NCBI GenBank assembly: GCA_965226805.1
Contig: CBDDDW010000027.1
Coordinates: 62,001 to 126,000, forward strand
Source: CBDDDW01 sp965226805
Lineage (GTDB): Bacteria > Chloroflexota > Dehalococcoidia > Lucifugimonadales > JAGWBF01
Length of the DNA stretch: 64,000 bases
Direction: 5' to 3'
Shown here: piece after piece, positions 1 to 8,489 of the stretch
How the letters are laid out: every line of letters starts with the position of its first letter
Numbering within the stretch: the stretch's first letter is position 1
Notes under the pieces: generated by a model
Databases searched by the model: none
Told to the model about the DNA's origin: nothing
Seen by the model: the letters and a program-made list of their open reading frames with translations, nothing else
Made by a program: the position numbers and the translations under genes

Positions 1-2343
1 GTCTCTCAGCTTCCCATTCACCTGCACCACCAACGTTATTTCCTCATCTGCAGCCAGCTCATCATCCCATTCAGGGAACATCTGGTTATGGATGCTATAC
101 GGGTGGCCGGTGCGCTCCCAGAGCTCTTCTGCCACGTGGGGGGCTAAGGGCGCCATCATGAGGAGAAAACTCTCGATCCCCTCGAGCCAAAGGCTTTCGT
201 TCACGCCTTCCGGGGCCTCCCAGAGCCTGTTCAAATGGTTGGTGTAGCTCATCAGCGCGGCGATGGCAGTGTTGAATTTGAACCTGTCCAGGTCCCTGTA
301 CACCCTCTTAATCGTCTGGTGCAGGGTACGCGTGGCCGTCCGATTCCATTGGTCCCAAAACTCGTGATCCTCGGGCCTTTGAGCGGGCCTTGTCGATGGG
401 TCTCGTTGGGAGACCTCCCAGACACGGTTTAGCCAGCGGGCTACCCCATTCATGCCCGCGGTGCTCCAGGGTCCACCCTGGTCCCATGGACCCAGGAACA
501 TCAAGAAACATCGGACAGAATCGGCGCCCAGGCTCTTAACATGCTCATCAGGATTGACCACGTTCCCACGGCTCTTGCTCATTTTCTCCGAGTCTTCACC
601 CAGGATGACTCCCTGGTTGTACAGCTGAAGAAACGGTTCATCGAACTCCACCAGGCCGATGTCTCGAAGGGCCTTGGTGAAGAACCGGGAATACAGCAGA
701 TGCATGACGGCGTGTTCGGCCCCGCCGGTGTACTGCCGTACCGGCATCCACTGGCGGAGGACCTCGGGGTCAAAAGGGCCCGCGTCGTACTTTGGGCTGG
801 TGAAACGCTCCATGTACCACGAGGAGTCCACGAAAGTGTCCATGGTGTCGGTCTCTCTCCTGGCCGCGCCGCCACAGCGTGGACATGAGGTGTTGACGAA
901 ACCCTCGTGCATGGCCAGGGGGGACTCCCCCGTGGGTTTGAATTCGGCATCCGGAGGGAGCAGCACCGGAAGATCGGCCTCGGGCACCGGCACCGTCCCG
1001 CAGACATCGCAGTAGACCATGGGTATGGGTGTGCCCCAATAGCGCTGGCGTGATATAAGCCAGTCCCTGAGGCGGTAGGACACGCTCCGCTTTCCCCAGC
1101 CCCGGCTTTCCACGAAATCGGCGATACTATCCATCCCCTCGGCGCTGGGCGGTCCGTCGAACCAGCCCGAGTTCACCATTACGCCCTCTTGCAGATAGGC
1201 CTCGCTTAGCGGCTCCCCGTCCCAATCCGGGGGGGAAATAACCACCCTTATGGTCAGCCCGTACTTTTGGGCGAACTCGAAGTCCCGCTGGTCATGGGCT
1301 GGGACCCCCATCACAGCCCCCGTGCCGTAGCTCATCAGCGCATAGTCTGCGATGAAGATGGGGACCTTCTCCCCATTGAGGTGGTTGGTGATATAGCTGC
1401 CCAGGAATACCCCCGTCTTCTCCTTCTCGGCGGCCAGCCGCTCTAGCTCCGTCTGGCGACGGGCCTCCTGCACGTACGCTTCGACTTCCGCCCGGCGGTC
1501 CGGAGTCGTGAGCTTCTCGACCAGGGGATGCTCCGGAGCCAGCACCAGGAAGGTGACTCCGAAGATGGTGTCTATGCGCGTAGTAAAGGTCCGTATCTCG
1601 GTTTCATCCAGACCGCAGTGGGAGATATCGAAGCTGATCTCCACGCCCTCACTTCGACCCACCCAGTTGCGCTGCATCACCAGGATTTTGTCCGGCCAGT
1701 CCTTGAGTCCGCTGAAGTCCAAGAGGCGGTCGGCGTAGGCAGTTATCTTCAAGAACCACTGGGCCAGGTCGCGCCGGGTAATCGGGGTGTCACACCGCTC
1801 GCACCTGCCGTTCAGCACCTGCTCATTGGCCAGGACCGTCTGGCAGGAGGGACACCACACCACCGGGGCCTTCGCCCTGTAAGCCAGGCCTTGTTCGTAG
1901 AGTTTGAGGAAGAACCACTGGTTCCAAGTGTAGTACTCGGGGAGGCAACAGACTACCTCCCGGTCCCAGTCGTACATGGCCCCCATGCTCCCCAGTTGCC
2001 GGCGCATGTTCTCTATATTGCTCATGGTCCAGGCATAAGGGTGGATTCCCCTCTTGATCGCCGCGTTCTCAGCTGGCAGTCCAAAGGCGTCGAACCCCAT
2101 AGGATGGAGAACGTTGTACCCCTGCATCCGCCGGAAGCGGGCATGGCTGTCGGAGGGCGCCATGGCGTACCAGTGGCCTATGTGCAGGTCGCCGGAAGGG
2201 TATGGGTACATGGTGAGCTCGAACCATTTGGGCTTTGGGTCATCATCCCGAACTCGGTAGAGTCCGTCCGTCTCCCATCGCTTCTGCCACTTCTGGTCGA
2301 TCTCAGCGGGGTTGTATCTAAGTTCCACCTGACGAACCGCCAC
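1..2343 (-). CDS. leuS: Leucine--tRNA ligase (C-terminus beyond window)
   Basis: Charges tRNA-Leu with leucine in the cytoplasm. Translation of the minus strand from a GTG at 2343 gives 781 residues open to the window edge. Bacterial LeuRS is usually about 820-860 residues, so only the last few dozen are missing. The class I signatures are present: HIGH at residues 54-57 (in GDLHIGHWYAM) and KMSKS at about 587-591. The zinc-like knuckle CPSC..CERC and the inserted editing domain lie between them. The GTG start is supported by a GAGGTG Shine-Dalgarno 6 bases upstream and by the family-typical N-terminus (RYNPAEIDQKWQKRW). There is no T-box-like leader in the short upstream gap. Identity is certain; only the C-terminal extent is unseen. 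Confidence 0.97.
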   Translation of the reverse strand, partial: MAVRQVELRYNPAEIDQKWQKRWETDGLYRVRDDDPKPKWFELTMYPYPSGDLHIGHWYAMAPSDSHARFRRMQGYNVLHPMGFDAFGLPAENAAIKRGIHPYAWTMSNIENMRRQLGSMGAMYDWDREVVCCLPEYYTWNQWFFLKLYEQGLAYRAKAPVVWCPSCQTVLANEQVLNGRCERCDTPITRRDLAQWFLKITAYADRLLDFSGLKDWPDKILVMQRNWVGRSEGVEISFDISHCGLDETEIRTFTTRIDTIFGVTFLVLAPEHPLVEKLTTPDRRAEVEAYVQEARRQTELERLAAEKEKTGVFLGSYITNHLNGEKVPIFIADYALMSYGTGAVMGVPAHDQRDFEFAQKYGLTIRVVISPPDWDGEPLSEAYLQEGVMVNSGWFDGPPSAEGMDSIADFVESRGWGKRSVSYRLRDWLISRQRYWGTPIPMVYCDVCGTVPVPEADLPVLLPPDAEFKPTGESPLAMHEGFVNTSCPRCGGAARRETDTMDTFVDSSWYMERFTSPKYDAGPFDPEVLRQWMPVRQYTGGAEHAVMHLLYSRFFTKALRDIGLVEFDEPFLQLYNQGVILGEDSEKMSKSRGNVVNPDEHVKSLGADSVRCFLMFLGPWDQGGPWSTAGMNGVARWLNRVWEVSQRDPSTRPAQRPEDHEFWDQWNRTATRTLHQTIKRVYRDLDRFKFNTAIAALMSYTNHLNRLWEAPEGVNESLWLEGIESFLLMMAPLAPHVAEELWERTGHPYSIHNQMFPEWDDELAADEEITLVVQVNGKLRD

Positions 2344-2397
2344 GCTTGGTCACCTCACGGCCCGAATCTGTCAGTGCCTAAGGGTCATTCTCATCGA

Positions 2398-2457
2398 GAG
2401 TCCCTCACCCCTGGCTCCTCTCTCTGAGGGAGAAGGGTGGCCGCAGGCCGGAGTGAG
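2398..2457. repeat. Imperfect inverted repeat upstream of leuS
   Basis: Two arms rich in CCCTCACCC and GGAGTGAGG, with an inner CTCTCTCTGAGGGAGA hairpin, lie between the convergent prkA stop side and the leuS start. The structure looks like a dispersed intergenic hairpin rather than a coding sequence. It may also act as a transcript barrier between prkA and leuS, both on the minus strand. No U-tract follows, so it is not called an intrinsic terminator. Confidence 0.4.
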
Positions 2458-2487
2458 GACCCGCGGTGCCATTTTTATACCATTACT

Positions 2488-4470
2488 TCAGAGACCAACG
2501 GCTGAGCCCGTTCCGCCGATCCATTGTTTACCCTCCCGGGTCACTTTGCCCTTTGCCACCTTTGGAGCGCCCTTGCCACTGAGGGTAGCCCACACAAAAC
2601 TCATGAGGTCACGGGCACATTCCTGGCAGTACCCATACTTCTCCACGAGCCTCTGGTTGATCCGTTCCCGGTGATAAAACCGCTCAGGATCCCTGGTTTC
2701 CGGGTTCAAACTTAGCTTTAGCTCATCTCGACTCGGGGAAATGGCGTTCTCGATGGCCAACTTTAGCACAGGTATGGAGCTGTAATCCGGCGCAGGGAGA
2801 CCAGGAGCCCGGACCTTCCGGCAGACCTCCTCCCGAAGACGGTGGGCTTCCACATCCCGGAGTTGGACAGCACCTTCCAACCTCCTCAGCAGCTTTTCGT
2901 CCAATTGCGTTGCCGGGTCGGTGGAGGAGGTCTCGCCGGCACAATAGAGCTCAGCGTTCTCCACATAGGAGTCAAACAACTGGTCAGCCTTCTCCTCGAA
3001 CTCCTCGGCCGAGGCGCGCTGCACTTCCCTCATGGCCAGCTCTTTATAGTCGACAAACGCTTCCGAGGCCAAGGCCATCGCCCAATTCCGGCTCTCCTCG
3101 TCATTCCCTGCCCGCTCCATCAGCCCTTCTACCAGGGCCTCAAGGGCTCTCAGCGGCGTCAAGCAGCCCTTTGTGCTGGCCATGGCGTCGGCAAGCCGAT
3201 TCGCGACGAATCGTGGAGACAGCCCGCCCATACCCTCTCCTGGACTCTCTCGCCGTAGTTTCTCTACGGATTCCACGGTATAGGGGGGTATCACTTGCCC
3301 ATCGTATAGCCTTACCTTCTCCAGCAGGGATACTCTAGGGAGACCGCCTACGCGGGTAGTCCGGTCCAGGCGAGACAGCACGGCCAGCGTTGCCGCTACC
3401 CGCAGGGCAGGAGGAGAGATTTTACCCCTGTACGCTGAGTCACTTGTCCGGGTGGGGCGAGGCACGGGCAGCAGCCTTGAGTATATCTCGGCCTCGTCAC
3501 TCGCCTGCAGACTGAATGGTACCCGCACGGCGACGGCCCGGTCCAGAAGGCCCCCCGCCCCATCTTTGTCCGAGAAGTCGCGGTAATCCTCCTCGGTGGA
3601 ATAAGCCACGAGGACTTCATCAAGCTGTAAGGGGCCATCGCCAGTGAGGCGGAAGGCCCCGTCTCCGGCGACACTCTTTAAGACCGACAAAAGGCCGGCA
3701 TCGCACTTGAAAATGTCCCGGAGCTCCATTATCCCTCTGTTGGCTGCTTCAAACTCACCGCCCAACTGGATAGCGTCGCCTGGCCCACTCACACGGTCCT
3801 TCGGAAGGGCGGCGCCGATAAGCCTGGATATGTCCCGCTCCCAGGACCCGGTTGGAAAGAAGGACCCCATACCTACCGCGGGCGCACGTGTGAAGGTCAT
3901 CCGCTTCACCCTGACCAAGGCTACGTCCCCGCCATAGTAGCTTTGGAGGATGTGGCGACACCGCGGGCAAAGATCCCCGTCTATATTGACTCCGTGCTCC
4001 TCCGCTATCTCCCGGCGCAGATCCAGAGGCGCAAGGTGCAGCGGTTCCTCCTGTAATGGGCAGCCCTCTATGGCATACAAAGCCCCCTGATCGGTGCGGC
4101 TGTAGCGCTCCAACCCGTCTTTAAGGAGGTCGACTATCGTGGACTTGCCGCTGCCTGGGGGACCCACAAGGAAGAGGATGCGCTTTGCGGCTTCCCGGCT
4201 CTGGGTGGCTGCGTAAAAGTACCGGACGATTTCCTCGATGGCCTTATCGAGTCCAAACATTTCGCCGGCGAACAGGTCATACTTGGGGGCGCCGTCCCTT
4301 CCCTGGGTAACTCCAGCCCACTGGATCATGTCGTAGATGCGGGCGTGAGAGCGACGAGGGAGGCCTGGGTCGGCGGCGACTCTATTCAGATATTCTTCGA
4401 ACGTGCCGCTCCATTCGACGACCTCCCGCTCCCTCTTCAGCTGTTCCAGGCGCTGCCGTATGTCAGCCAT
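2488..4470 (-). CDS. prkA: PrkA-family serine protein kinase / AAA ATPase
   Basis: The 660-residue product matches PrkA, a bacterial protein with an N-terminal AAA-type domain and a C-terminal kinase-like region, linked to stress and starvation signalling. The N-terminal region (YDLFAGEMFGLDKAIEEIVRYF) is followed by a perfect Walker A, GPPGSGKST, at residues 103-111. The family block CPRCRHILQSYYGG follows, then the Walker-B and sensor area near AYSTEEDYRDF. Length is typical (about 640-690). In many bacteria prkA travels with yeaH (DUF444) and spoVR; neither is present here, so it stands alone, which is unusual. The start is the ATG at 4470. It reads toward leuS but is about 145 bases away and probably separate. 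Cytoplasmic. Function in this organism is inferred from family only. Confidence 0.9.
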   Translation of the reverse strand: MADIRQRLEQLKREREVVEWSGTFEEYLNRVAADPGLPRRSHARIYDMIQWAGVTQGRDGAPKYDLFAGEMFGLDKAIEEIVRYFYAATQSREAAKRILFLVGPPGSGKSTIVDLLKDGLERYSRTDQGALYAIEGCPLQEEPLHLAPLDLRREIAEEHGVNIDGDLCPRCRHILQSYYGGDVALVRVKRMTFTRAPAVGMGSFFPTGSWERDISRLIGAALPKDRVSGPGDAIQLGGEFEAANRGIMELRDIFKCDAGLLSVLKSVAGDGAFRLTGDGPLQLDEVLVAYSTEEDYRDFSDKDGAGGLLDRAVAVRVPFSLQASDEAEIYSRLLPVPRPTRTSDSAYRGKISPPALRVAATLAVLSRLDRTTRVGGLPRVSLLEKVRLYDGQVIPPYTVESVEKLRRESPGEGMGGLSPRFVANRLADAMASTKGCLTPLRALEALVEGLMERAGNDEESRNWAMALASEAFVDYKELAMREVQRASAEEFEEKADQLFDSYVENAELYCAGETSSTDPATQLDEKLLRRLEGAVQLRDVEAHRLREEVCRKVRAPGLPAPDYSSIPVLKLAIENAISPSRDELKLSLNPETRDPERFYHRERINQRLVEKYGYCQECARDLMSFVWATLSGKGAPKVAKGKVTREGKQWIGGTGSAVGL

Positions 4471-4734
4471 AGTCCTTACCCGCGGAAATTGTTCGGGCCC
4501 TTGGTCCCAGGATGAGAGCGAGAAGCGCGTGTGCCACCTACCCCTGTCCCGCTGCCCGTATTCTACTATATACGATATGGCTCAGCACTTCTATGTATTG
4601 TCAACCTAACGGGCTGCTTTGAGATGCCACGAGCGCCGCTGGTGGAACTGTCCTATTAACTTAGCCGGTCAAATGGTAACAGACCAAAGCCGACCTTCGG
4701 TCCCTGGCGGCGCGACGGACTTTCAGCACCTCCG

Positions 4735-5325
4735 CTACGCCAGATGCAATGTTTTGGCGCCCCGCAGAACGAGAGTGGGCACGGGCTCTATGAGCTTCAG
4801 CCCGAAGGCCACCAGGTAGCTCATCCCAACACCTATCGCAGCGCCAGCCAGTACATCCATGGGATAGAACACTCCGGCGTATATCCGGGAGATTCCCCAT
4901 AGCAAGGCGAAGCCGTAGACCAGAGTCCCCAGCTTACGGCTGCCCTGCCACGCACTGGCCGCCATGGCGAACGCGACGGCCGCCGGGTGTGCGGGAAAGG
5001 AGGGGTCGGTGGGCCGGTAGAGGAGGACGGTCAGATCGTGGTCCACAAAAGGCCTGGGTCTGTGGAAGTGATCATTGAGGATCAATACCACCAGGCTGGC
5101 GAATCCCACGGCGGCCAGCGCAGTAATGACCGCCCGATGCTGCGTATCTCTGGTCTGGGGATTTTTCCCTGCGAACCACATCGCCATGAGACACAGTCCT
5201 ATGGACGCTGGTATGAGGTAGTCGCTCACGATGACTCTCACCGCCGCGTCCATAATCGAAGAGCGACCGGCCCATTCGTTGAGCCACACTACTACGTTAG
5301 CGTCTATCTCTCGTAGCGCTTCCAT
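4735..5325 (-). CDS. PAP2-family membrane phosphatase with altered motif 3
   Basis: A 196-residue membrane protein of the type 2 phosphatidic acid phosphatase / undecaprenyl pyrophosphate phosphatase superfamily. Several hydrophobic segments are visible, at about 31-53, 64-84, 115-145 and 155-175. Motif 1 is present as HFHRPRPF (residues 87-93). Motif 2 is PSFPAH (108-113, His113). Motif 3 reads SRIYAGVFYPMD (146-157), where the catalytic histidine of the usual SRxxxxxHxxxD is Phe153. It may be a non-catalytic or altered-mechanism member. It is the last gene of an operon with plsY and a small membrane protein, and its start overlaps the preceding stop by 22 bases. The plsY context suggests membrane lipid or lipid-carrier metabolism, which is inference. 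Confidence 0.8.
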   Translation of the reverse strand: MEALREIDANVVVWLNEWAGRSSIMDAAVRVIVSDYLIPASIGLCLMAMWFAGKNPQTRDTQHRAVITALAAVGFASLVVLILNDHFHRPRPFVDHDLTVLLYRPTDPSFPAHPAAVAFAMAASAWQGSRKLGTLVYGFALLWGISRIYAGVFYPMDVLAGAAIGVGMSYLVAFGLKLIEPVPTLVLRGAKTLHLA

Positions 5326-5732
5326 AGGTCCCTCAGCGTCGTGACTAGGGCGTTCAGATATGTTGTCTCCCGGAGGGCCTCCAGGCCGGAGCTAAACTGC
5401 CCACCCCCCTTACCCAGCGAGCGGTGGTTACTTATCGAGGAGAGGATAAGGGTCAGCAGCAGCGCCGATCCCGCCGCCACCGCAAACAGCCCGGACATCT
5501 GGTTCCCATCGAGACCGCCTTCGCTGTCCGGGATGTTCCTGGGCTCGGATAAAAAGAACCAGAGGAAAGCGAAGGTCGTCGTTGCGAAGCCAGCGAGGAA
5601 CGCGGGAAGCCGGGACCTTATGAAGAGTATACCCTGGAGCGAGCGGTACGAGGCCACCGCCTGGAGCACCCCGAGGGCGGCCAGAAACACGAATACGAAA
5701 TAGTCAAGAGCGAAAGGCCCCGCCATGCCCAC
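5304..5732 (-). CDS. Small membrane protein of unknown function
   Basis: 142 residues with about three hydrophobic helices (roughly 7-28, 40-62 and 82-102) and a charged C-terminal helix ending WKRYER. I do not recognise a family. Translation starts at a GTG at 5732 whose G is the last base of the plsY stop codon (TAGTG), a typical sign of translational coupling; an ATG two codons on is an alternative. Its end overlaps the start of the PAP2-family phosphatase. The tight packing says it is a true member of the plsY-PAP2 operon and probably acts in the membrane with one of them. Confidence 0.7.
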   Translation of the reverse strand: MGMAGPFALDYFVFVFLAALGVLQAVASYRSLQGILFIRSRLPAFLAGFATTTFAFLWFFLSEPRNIPDSEGGLDGNQMSGLFAVAAGSALLLTLILSSISNHRSLGKGGGQFSSGLEALRETTYLNALVTTLRDLWKRYER

Positions 5733-6349
5733 TAGCCGTGTGGCAACGGCTGCCCTTCGGCATGCCCCTTTTCACCTCGCGGCAAGGCCCTAGAACTGAA
5801 ATAGTGGCGTATGCCCGCCATAACCGGGAGACCCGCGGAGTAAGCAACCAGCGGCATAGGCACGCCAGCCAGCAATGCCACGAAAGGTAGCGGTATCATC
5901 ATTAAGCTGAGGCAGACGGTAGCGCTTCTAACAATGGGCAGGAGCAGTAGTGCAGCGACGGCGAGAGGTATCGACGCACCCGGCAGCATGACTAACAGCA
6001 CTCCCACGGTGCTGGCGGCGCCCCTTCCACCACGCAGCTGAAGGAAGATGGGCCAGTTGTGCCCCGCCACGGCCAGCGTCCCTGCGGCCATCTCACCAGC
6101 CATGTTTCCCATGACCATCTTGGCGACAGCTACCGCCAAAGCCCCCTTCCCGATGTCCACGACTGCGACAAGCAGGCCCACCTTTGGTCCGAGGACACGG
6201 TAGACGTTGCCCGCTCCCGGATTGCGGTCTCCCTCCTGCCGGATGTCTGTCCCTTTGCCTATGCGGCCCGCTAGATAGGCCGTAGGGATAGAGCCCAGCA
6301 GGTAGGCCGTTACGAGAGCGCCGATCCAGTAAACGTTAAACCAGGCCAC
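5732..6349 (-). CDS. plsY: Acyl-phosphate glycerol-3-phosphate acyltransferase
   Basis: PlsY transfers an acyl group from acyl-phosphate to glycerol-3-phosphate, the first step of phospholipid synthesis, in the inner membrane. The 205-residue product has the family length and about five membrane helices. The three signatures are visible: GSIPTAYLAGR (residues 19-29), the GAGNVYRVLGPKVG block at about 45-58, and GHNWPIFLQLRGGRGAAS (about 96-113), matching the usual GHxxPxFxxFxGGKG. The C-terminal tail is polar and slightly longer than usual. First gene of a three-gene minus-strand operon. The partner plsX is not in the window. Confidence 0.95.
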   Translation of the reverse strand: MAWFNVYWIGALVTAYLLGSIPTAYLAGRIGKGTDIRQEGDRNPGAGNVYRVLGPKVGLLVAVVDIGKGALAVAVAKMVMGNMAGEMAAGTLAVAGHNWPIFLQLRGGRGAASTVGVLLVMLPGASIPLAVAALLLLPIVRSATVCLSLMMIPLPFVALLAGVPMPLVAYSAGLPVMAGIRHYFSSRALPRGEKGHAEGQPLPHG

Positions 6350-6566
6350 TTTACTCCAGGCCTCCGTGCCACCCTGGATTCTCTATTTATCAGGGTGCTG
6401 AACAACCCTTCCGACCATCCCCCTGACCCCCTTCCTGGCCAGGAAGGGGGAAGAAATTACATCTGAGGGACACCCTCAGCCTCTCGGCAAAGAGGCTTCG
6501 CCCCTCTGCACTCCCCTTCTTCATCAGCCTGCTAGCCGATCAAGACCTGGGCAAGGGCTGTGGTAG
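6350..6566. repeat. Hairpin-rich intergenic gap between ilvE and plsY
   Basis: This 217-base gap holds three nearby inverted repeats: CCCCTTCCTGG/CCAGGAAGGGG around 6433-6454, CTGAGGG/CCCTCAG around 6464-6480, and GCCTCT/AGAGGC around 6479-6497. None is followed by a U-run in the direction of ilvE transcription, so none is a textbook intrinsic terminator. They resemble the palindromic spacer elements found in several other gaps of this window. No coding sequence is seen. Confidence 0.45.
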
Positions 6567-7505
6567 CTATACGCCAACCGGCCTGGGGGTCGCCGAAGTA
6601 CACCAGTGCAAGTACTTGGGGTTTCTGCCCACCACTATGTCGAAGTACATCTTCTGCAGCGTCGCTGAGATAGGCCCGACCTTCCCATCGGCTATCTTCC
6701 GGTTGTCCAACTCTACCACTGGCGTTATGTGGGCGGCGGTCCCGGTGAGGAAACACTCATCGGCGATATAGATCTGGCTCCTGTCCATGCGGGCCTCTAC
6801 TACCTCCAAGCCCAGTTCGTTCCGGGCGAGCTGCACGACGGTATCGCGTGTCACCCCAGGCAGCACATTGTCCTCGATGGGCGGGGTGTAAATCCGCCCA
6901 TCCACTACAAGAAAGATGTTCTCCCCGGAGCCCTCGCAGACATGCCCGTCCTGGTTGAGAATTATGGCCTCGTCGAAGCCCGCCAGCGTCGCCTCTGTCT
7001 TGGCAAGGATACTATTTACATAGATTCCAGAGATCTTGAACCGTGCGGGCATCATCGGGTCATCAACCCGCCTCCAGGAAGAGGTGCAACAGCGCAGGGC
7101 GTCGGTCCCGAGGTAGCTGCCAAAGGGCACCACCATAAGGCAGAAATCGCTCTCGAGCTCATGGAGCTTCAGGTTGGCCACCAGCTCAGCGCTCTTATAG
7201 GCAAGGGGCCGGATGTAAATGTCCTGGGGGTAACCACATCGCTCAACCAGCTCCACCGTAATATCGCAGAGGGCTTCGAGGGAATAGGGGATATCTAACA
7301 TGAGGAGGCGGCATCCCCGCAGCATTCGATCGTAGTGCTCCCTCAGCCGGAAAATGGAGATGGTCTGATTCTCCGAGTTCCAGTTACCCCTGATGCCTTC
7401 AAAAACCCCCGTTCCGTAGTGCAGTGCGTGAGTCATGATGCCGACTTTGGCATCGGCCAAGGGAACGTATTCTCCTCGGAAGAAGGCATACGGAGTAGGG
7501 CTCAA
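6567..7505 (-). CDS. ilvE: Branched-chain amino acid aminotransferase
   Basis: Fold-type IV PLP enzyme that makes or degrades leucine, isoleucine and valine by transamination with glutamate. The 312-residue product starts at a TTG at 7505, chosen because a near-perfect Shine-Dalgarno (AGAGGAGGT) sits 6 bases upstream and because the family N-terminus (PYAFFRGEYVPLADAKVGIMTHALHYG) begins there. An in-frame ATG 17 codons earlier lies in the promoter region. Family motifs: GTGVFEGIRG (31-40), the PLP lysine in FKISGIYVNS (about K157), and EGSGENIF and LPGVTRD further on. It is transcribed divergently from the comEA-like gene. A consensus promoter with a palindrome next to it lies directly upstream. 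Confidence 0.95.
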   Translation of the reverse strand: MSPTPYAFFRGEYVPLADAKVGIMTHALHYGTGVFEGIRGNWNSENQTISIFRLREHYDRMLRGCRLLMLDIPYSLEALCDITVELVERCGYPQDIYIRPLAYKSAELVANLKLHELESDFCLMVVPFGSYLGTDALRCCTSSWRRVDDPMMPARFKISGIYVNSILAKTEATLAGFDEAIILNQDGHVCEGSGENIFLVVDGRIYTPPIEDNVLPGVTRDTVVQLARNELGLEVVEARMDRSQIYIADECFLTGTAAHITPVVELDNRKIADGKVGPISATLQKMYFDIVVGRNPKYLHWCTSATPRPVGV

Positions 7506-7522
7506 AGGTGACCTCCTCTTTA

Positions 7523-7538
7523 ACCCAAGGGCTTGGGT
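7523..7538. promoter_or_regulatory. Palindrome at ilvE transcription start, possible operator
   Basis: ACCCAAG-GG-CTTGGGT is a perfect 7-base inverted repeat with a 2-base centre. It begins 2 bases past the -10 box of the ilvE promoter and ends 16 bases before the Shine-Dalgarno. The position fits either a repressor operator over the start site or a small 5' hairpin. Confidence 0.4.
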
Positions 7539-7539
7539 C

Positions 7540-7568
7540 ATTATAATCAGCCACAAGAATTAAGGCAA
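7540..7568 (-). promoter_or_regulatory. Sigma70-type promoter of ilvE
   Basis: On the minus strand: TTGCCT (7568-7563), a 17-base spacer, then TATAAT (7545-7540). The expected start site is about 25-30 bases before the TTG start codon. Box sequences and spacing are near consensus. Confidence 0.7.
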
Positions 7569-7590
7569 TACGGTGTACTCAGCTTGAGCC

Positions 7591-8178
7591 ATGGTTTCAC
7601 CAAAGACGGCATCGCTCTACGTGCTACTTGCCCTGTTCCTGGCCGCCCTAACGGCTGGGATAGTGCTCCTGATAGCTGACGGCTCCGGCAACCCAGGAGT
7701 AGAGATCTCGCTACCGACGGCCACTCCCACACCCGAGTTGAGGGTGCACATCAGCGGCGCGATCACCTCTCCCGGCGTTTACGAATTGAATCCGGGTGAC
7801 AGGCTCGTAGAAGCATTAGCAGCGGCGGGCGGTGCAACTGACGACGCCCGTCTTTCCTGCGTGAACTTGGCTTTAAGGGTAACGGACGAGGCCCATTACC
7901 ACATTCCTGGAGCGGAAGAGCCCTGCCTACCAGGGGTCACGGCGGCAACGAGCGCTGAAGCCGAAGAGGATGGCAGGATCGATCTGAACGCCGCAACGGC
8001 GGAGCAGCTTGAGACCCTGCCAGGCATCGGGGAGGTAAAGGCCCAGGCCATTATTGACTATCGGGACAACAATGAGGGATTTCAGTCCACTGAGGAGCTG
8101 ATGGAGGTATCGGGGATCGGGTCTCGCACCTACGAGACCATCCGCGACCTGGTGTACATCGGCCGGGCGTCTCCCTAG
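7591..8178 (+). CDS. comEA: ComEA-like SLBB/helix-hairpin-helix DNA-binding protein
   Basis: 195 residues with the ComEA architecture. There is an N-terminal membrane anchor (about residues 8-30), a threonine-proline rich linker (PTATPTPEL), an SLBB-type domain (about 50-105; VHISGAITSPGVYELNPGDRL), an acidic linker and a C-terminal pair of helix-hairpin-helix motifs (about 129-192; DLNAATAEQLETLPGIG, MEVSGIGSRTYETI). ComEA proteins bind double-stranded DNA outside the membrane during natural transformation. The usual partner comEC is not in the window, so a role in uptake is inferred. ATG start; the stop codon lies inside the left arm of a MITE-like repeat that follows directly. Confidence 0.88.
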   Translation: MVSPKTASLYVLLALFLAALTAGIVLLIADGSGNPGVEISLPTATPTPELRVHISGAITSPGVYELNPGDRLVEALAAAGGATDDARLSCVNLALRVTDEAHYHIPGAEEPCLPGVTAATSAEAEEDGRIDLNAATAEQLETLPGIGEVKAQAIIDYRDNNEGFQSTEELMEVSGIGSRTYETIRDLVYIGRASP

Positions 8179-8332
8179 TCTAGTGTCTCGTATATAGCAT
8201 TACAATGCTGATATGAGGAGGTCCTCCCCGCGAACCCCGGTCTGCCTCCTCTCCCATAGGGAGAGGAGGCAGACCGGGGGGCCACGTCGAGCGCTGACGT
8301 ATTGTAAACCCATTTGGCAGACACACGACTAG
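8175..8332. mobile_element. MITE-like element with imperfect terminal inverted repeats
   Basis: A 158-base non-coding unit. Its left end (CTAGTCTAGTGTCT...TTACAAT) is matched in inverse orientation by its right end (ATTGTAA...AGACACACGACTAG) with a few mismatches. Its centre is the 21-base perfect hairpin at 8235-8279. No ORF inside. The layout fits a miniature inverted-repeat element; no target duplication is clear, and the comEA stop codon sits in the left arm. The rest of the 8179-8489 gap shows only a Shine-Dalgarno for the next gene. Confidence 0.45.
8235..8279. terminator. 21-bp perfect hairpin downstream of comEA
   Basis: Arms 8235-8255 and 8259-8279 are perfectly complementary (CCCCGGTCTGCC.../...GGCAGACCGGGG) with a 3-base loop ATA. 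There is no U-tract after it, so it is only a possible factor-independent stop or processing site. It is also the core of the MITE-like unit. Confidence 0.4.
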
Positions 8333-8489
8333 TGCCGCCCGGCCTCAGCTTGCGGAGCTATGAGTGTCCACAGTAAAATGTAGCCGTCCCGACATGCTGG
8401 GTTCCCGGCCGCGAAACCCTTTGGGCACTCGGAGCAATCCCCGCATTTCTCTACTGCACGAGGATTGACTCGCACACAGGAGGAAAACT

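Noticed and set aside
2344..2487. T-box leader upstream of leuS
   Set aside because: The gap is short and lacks the T-box core sequence and a terminator with U-run.
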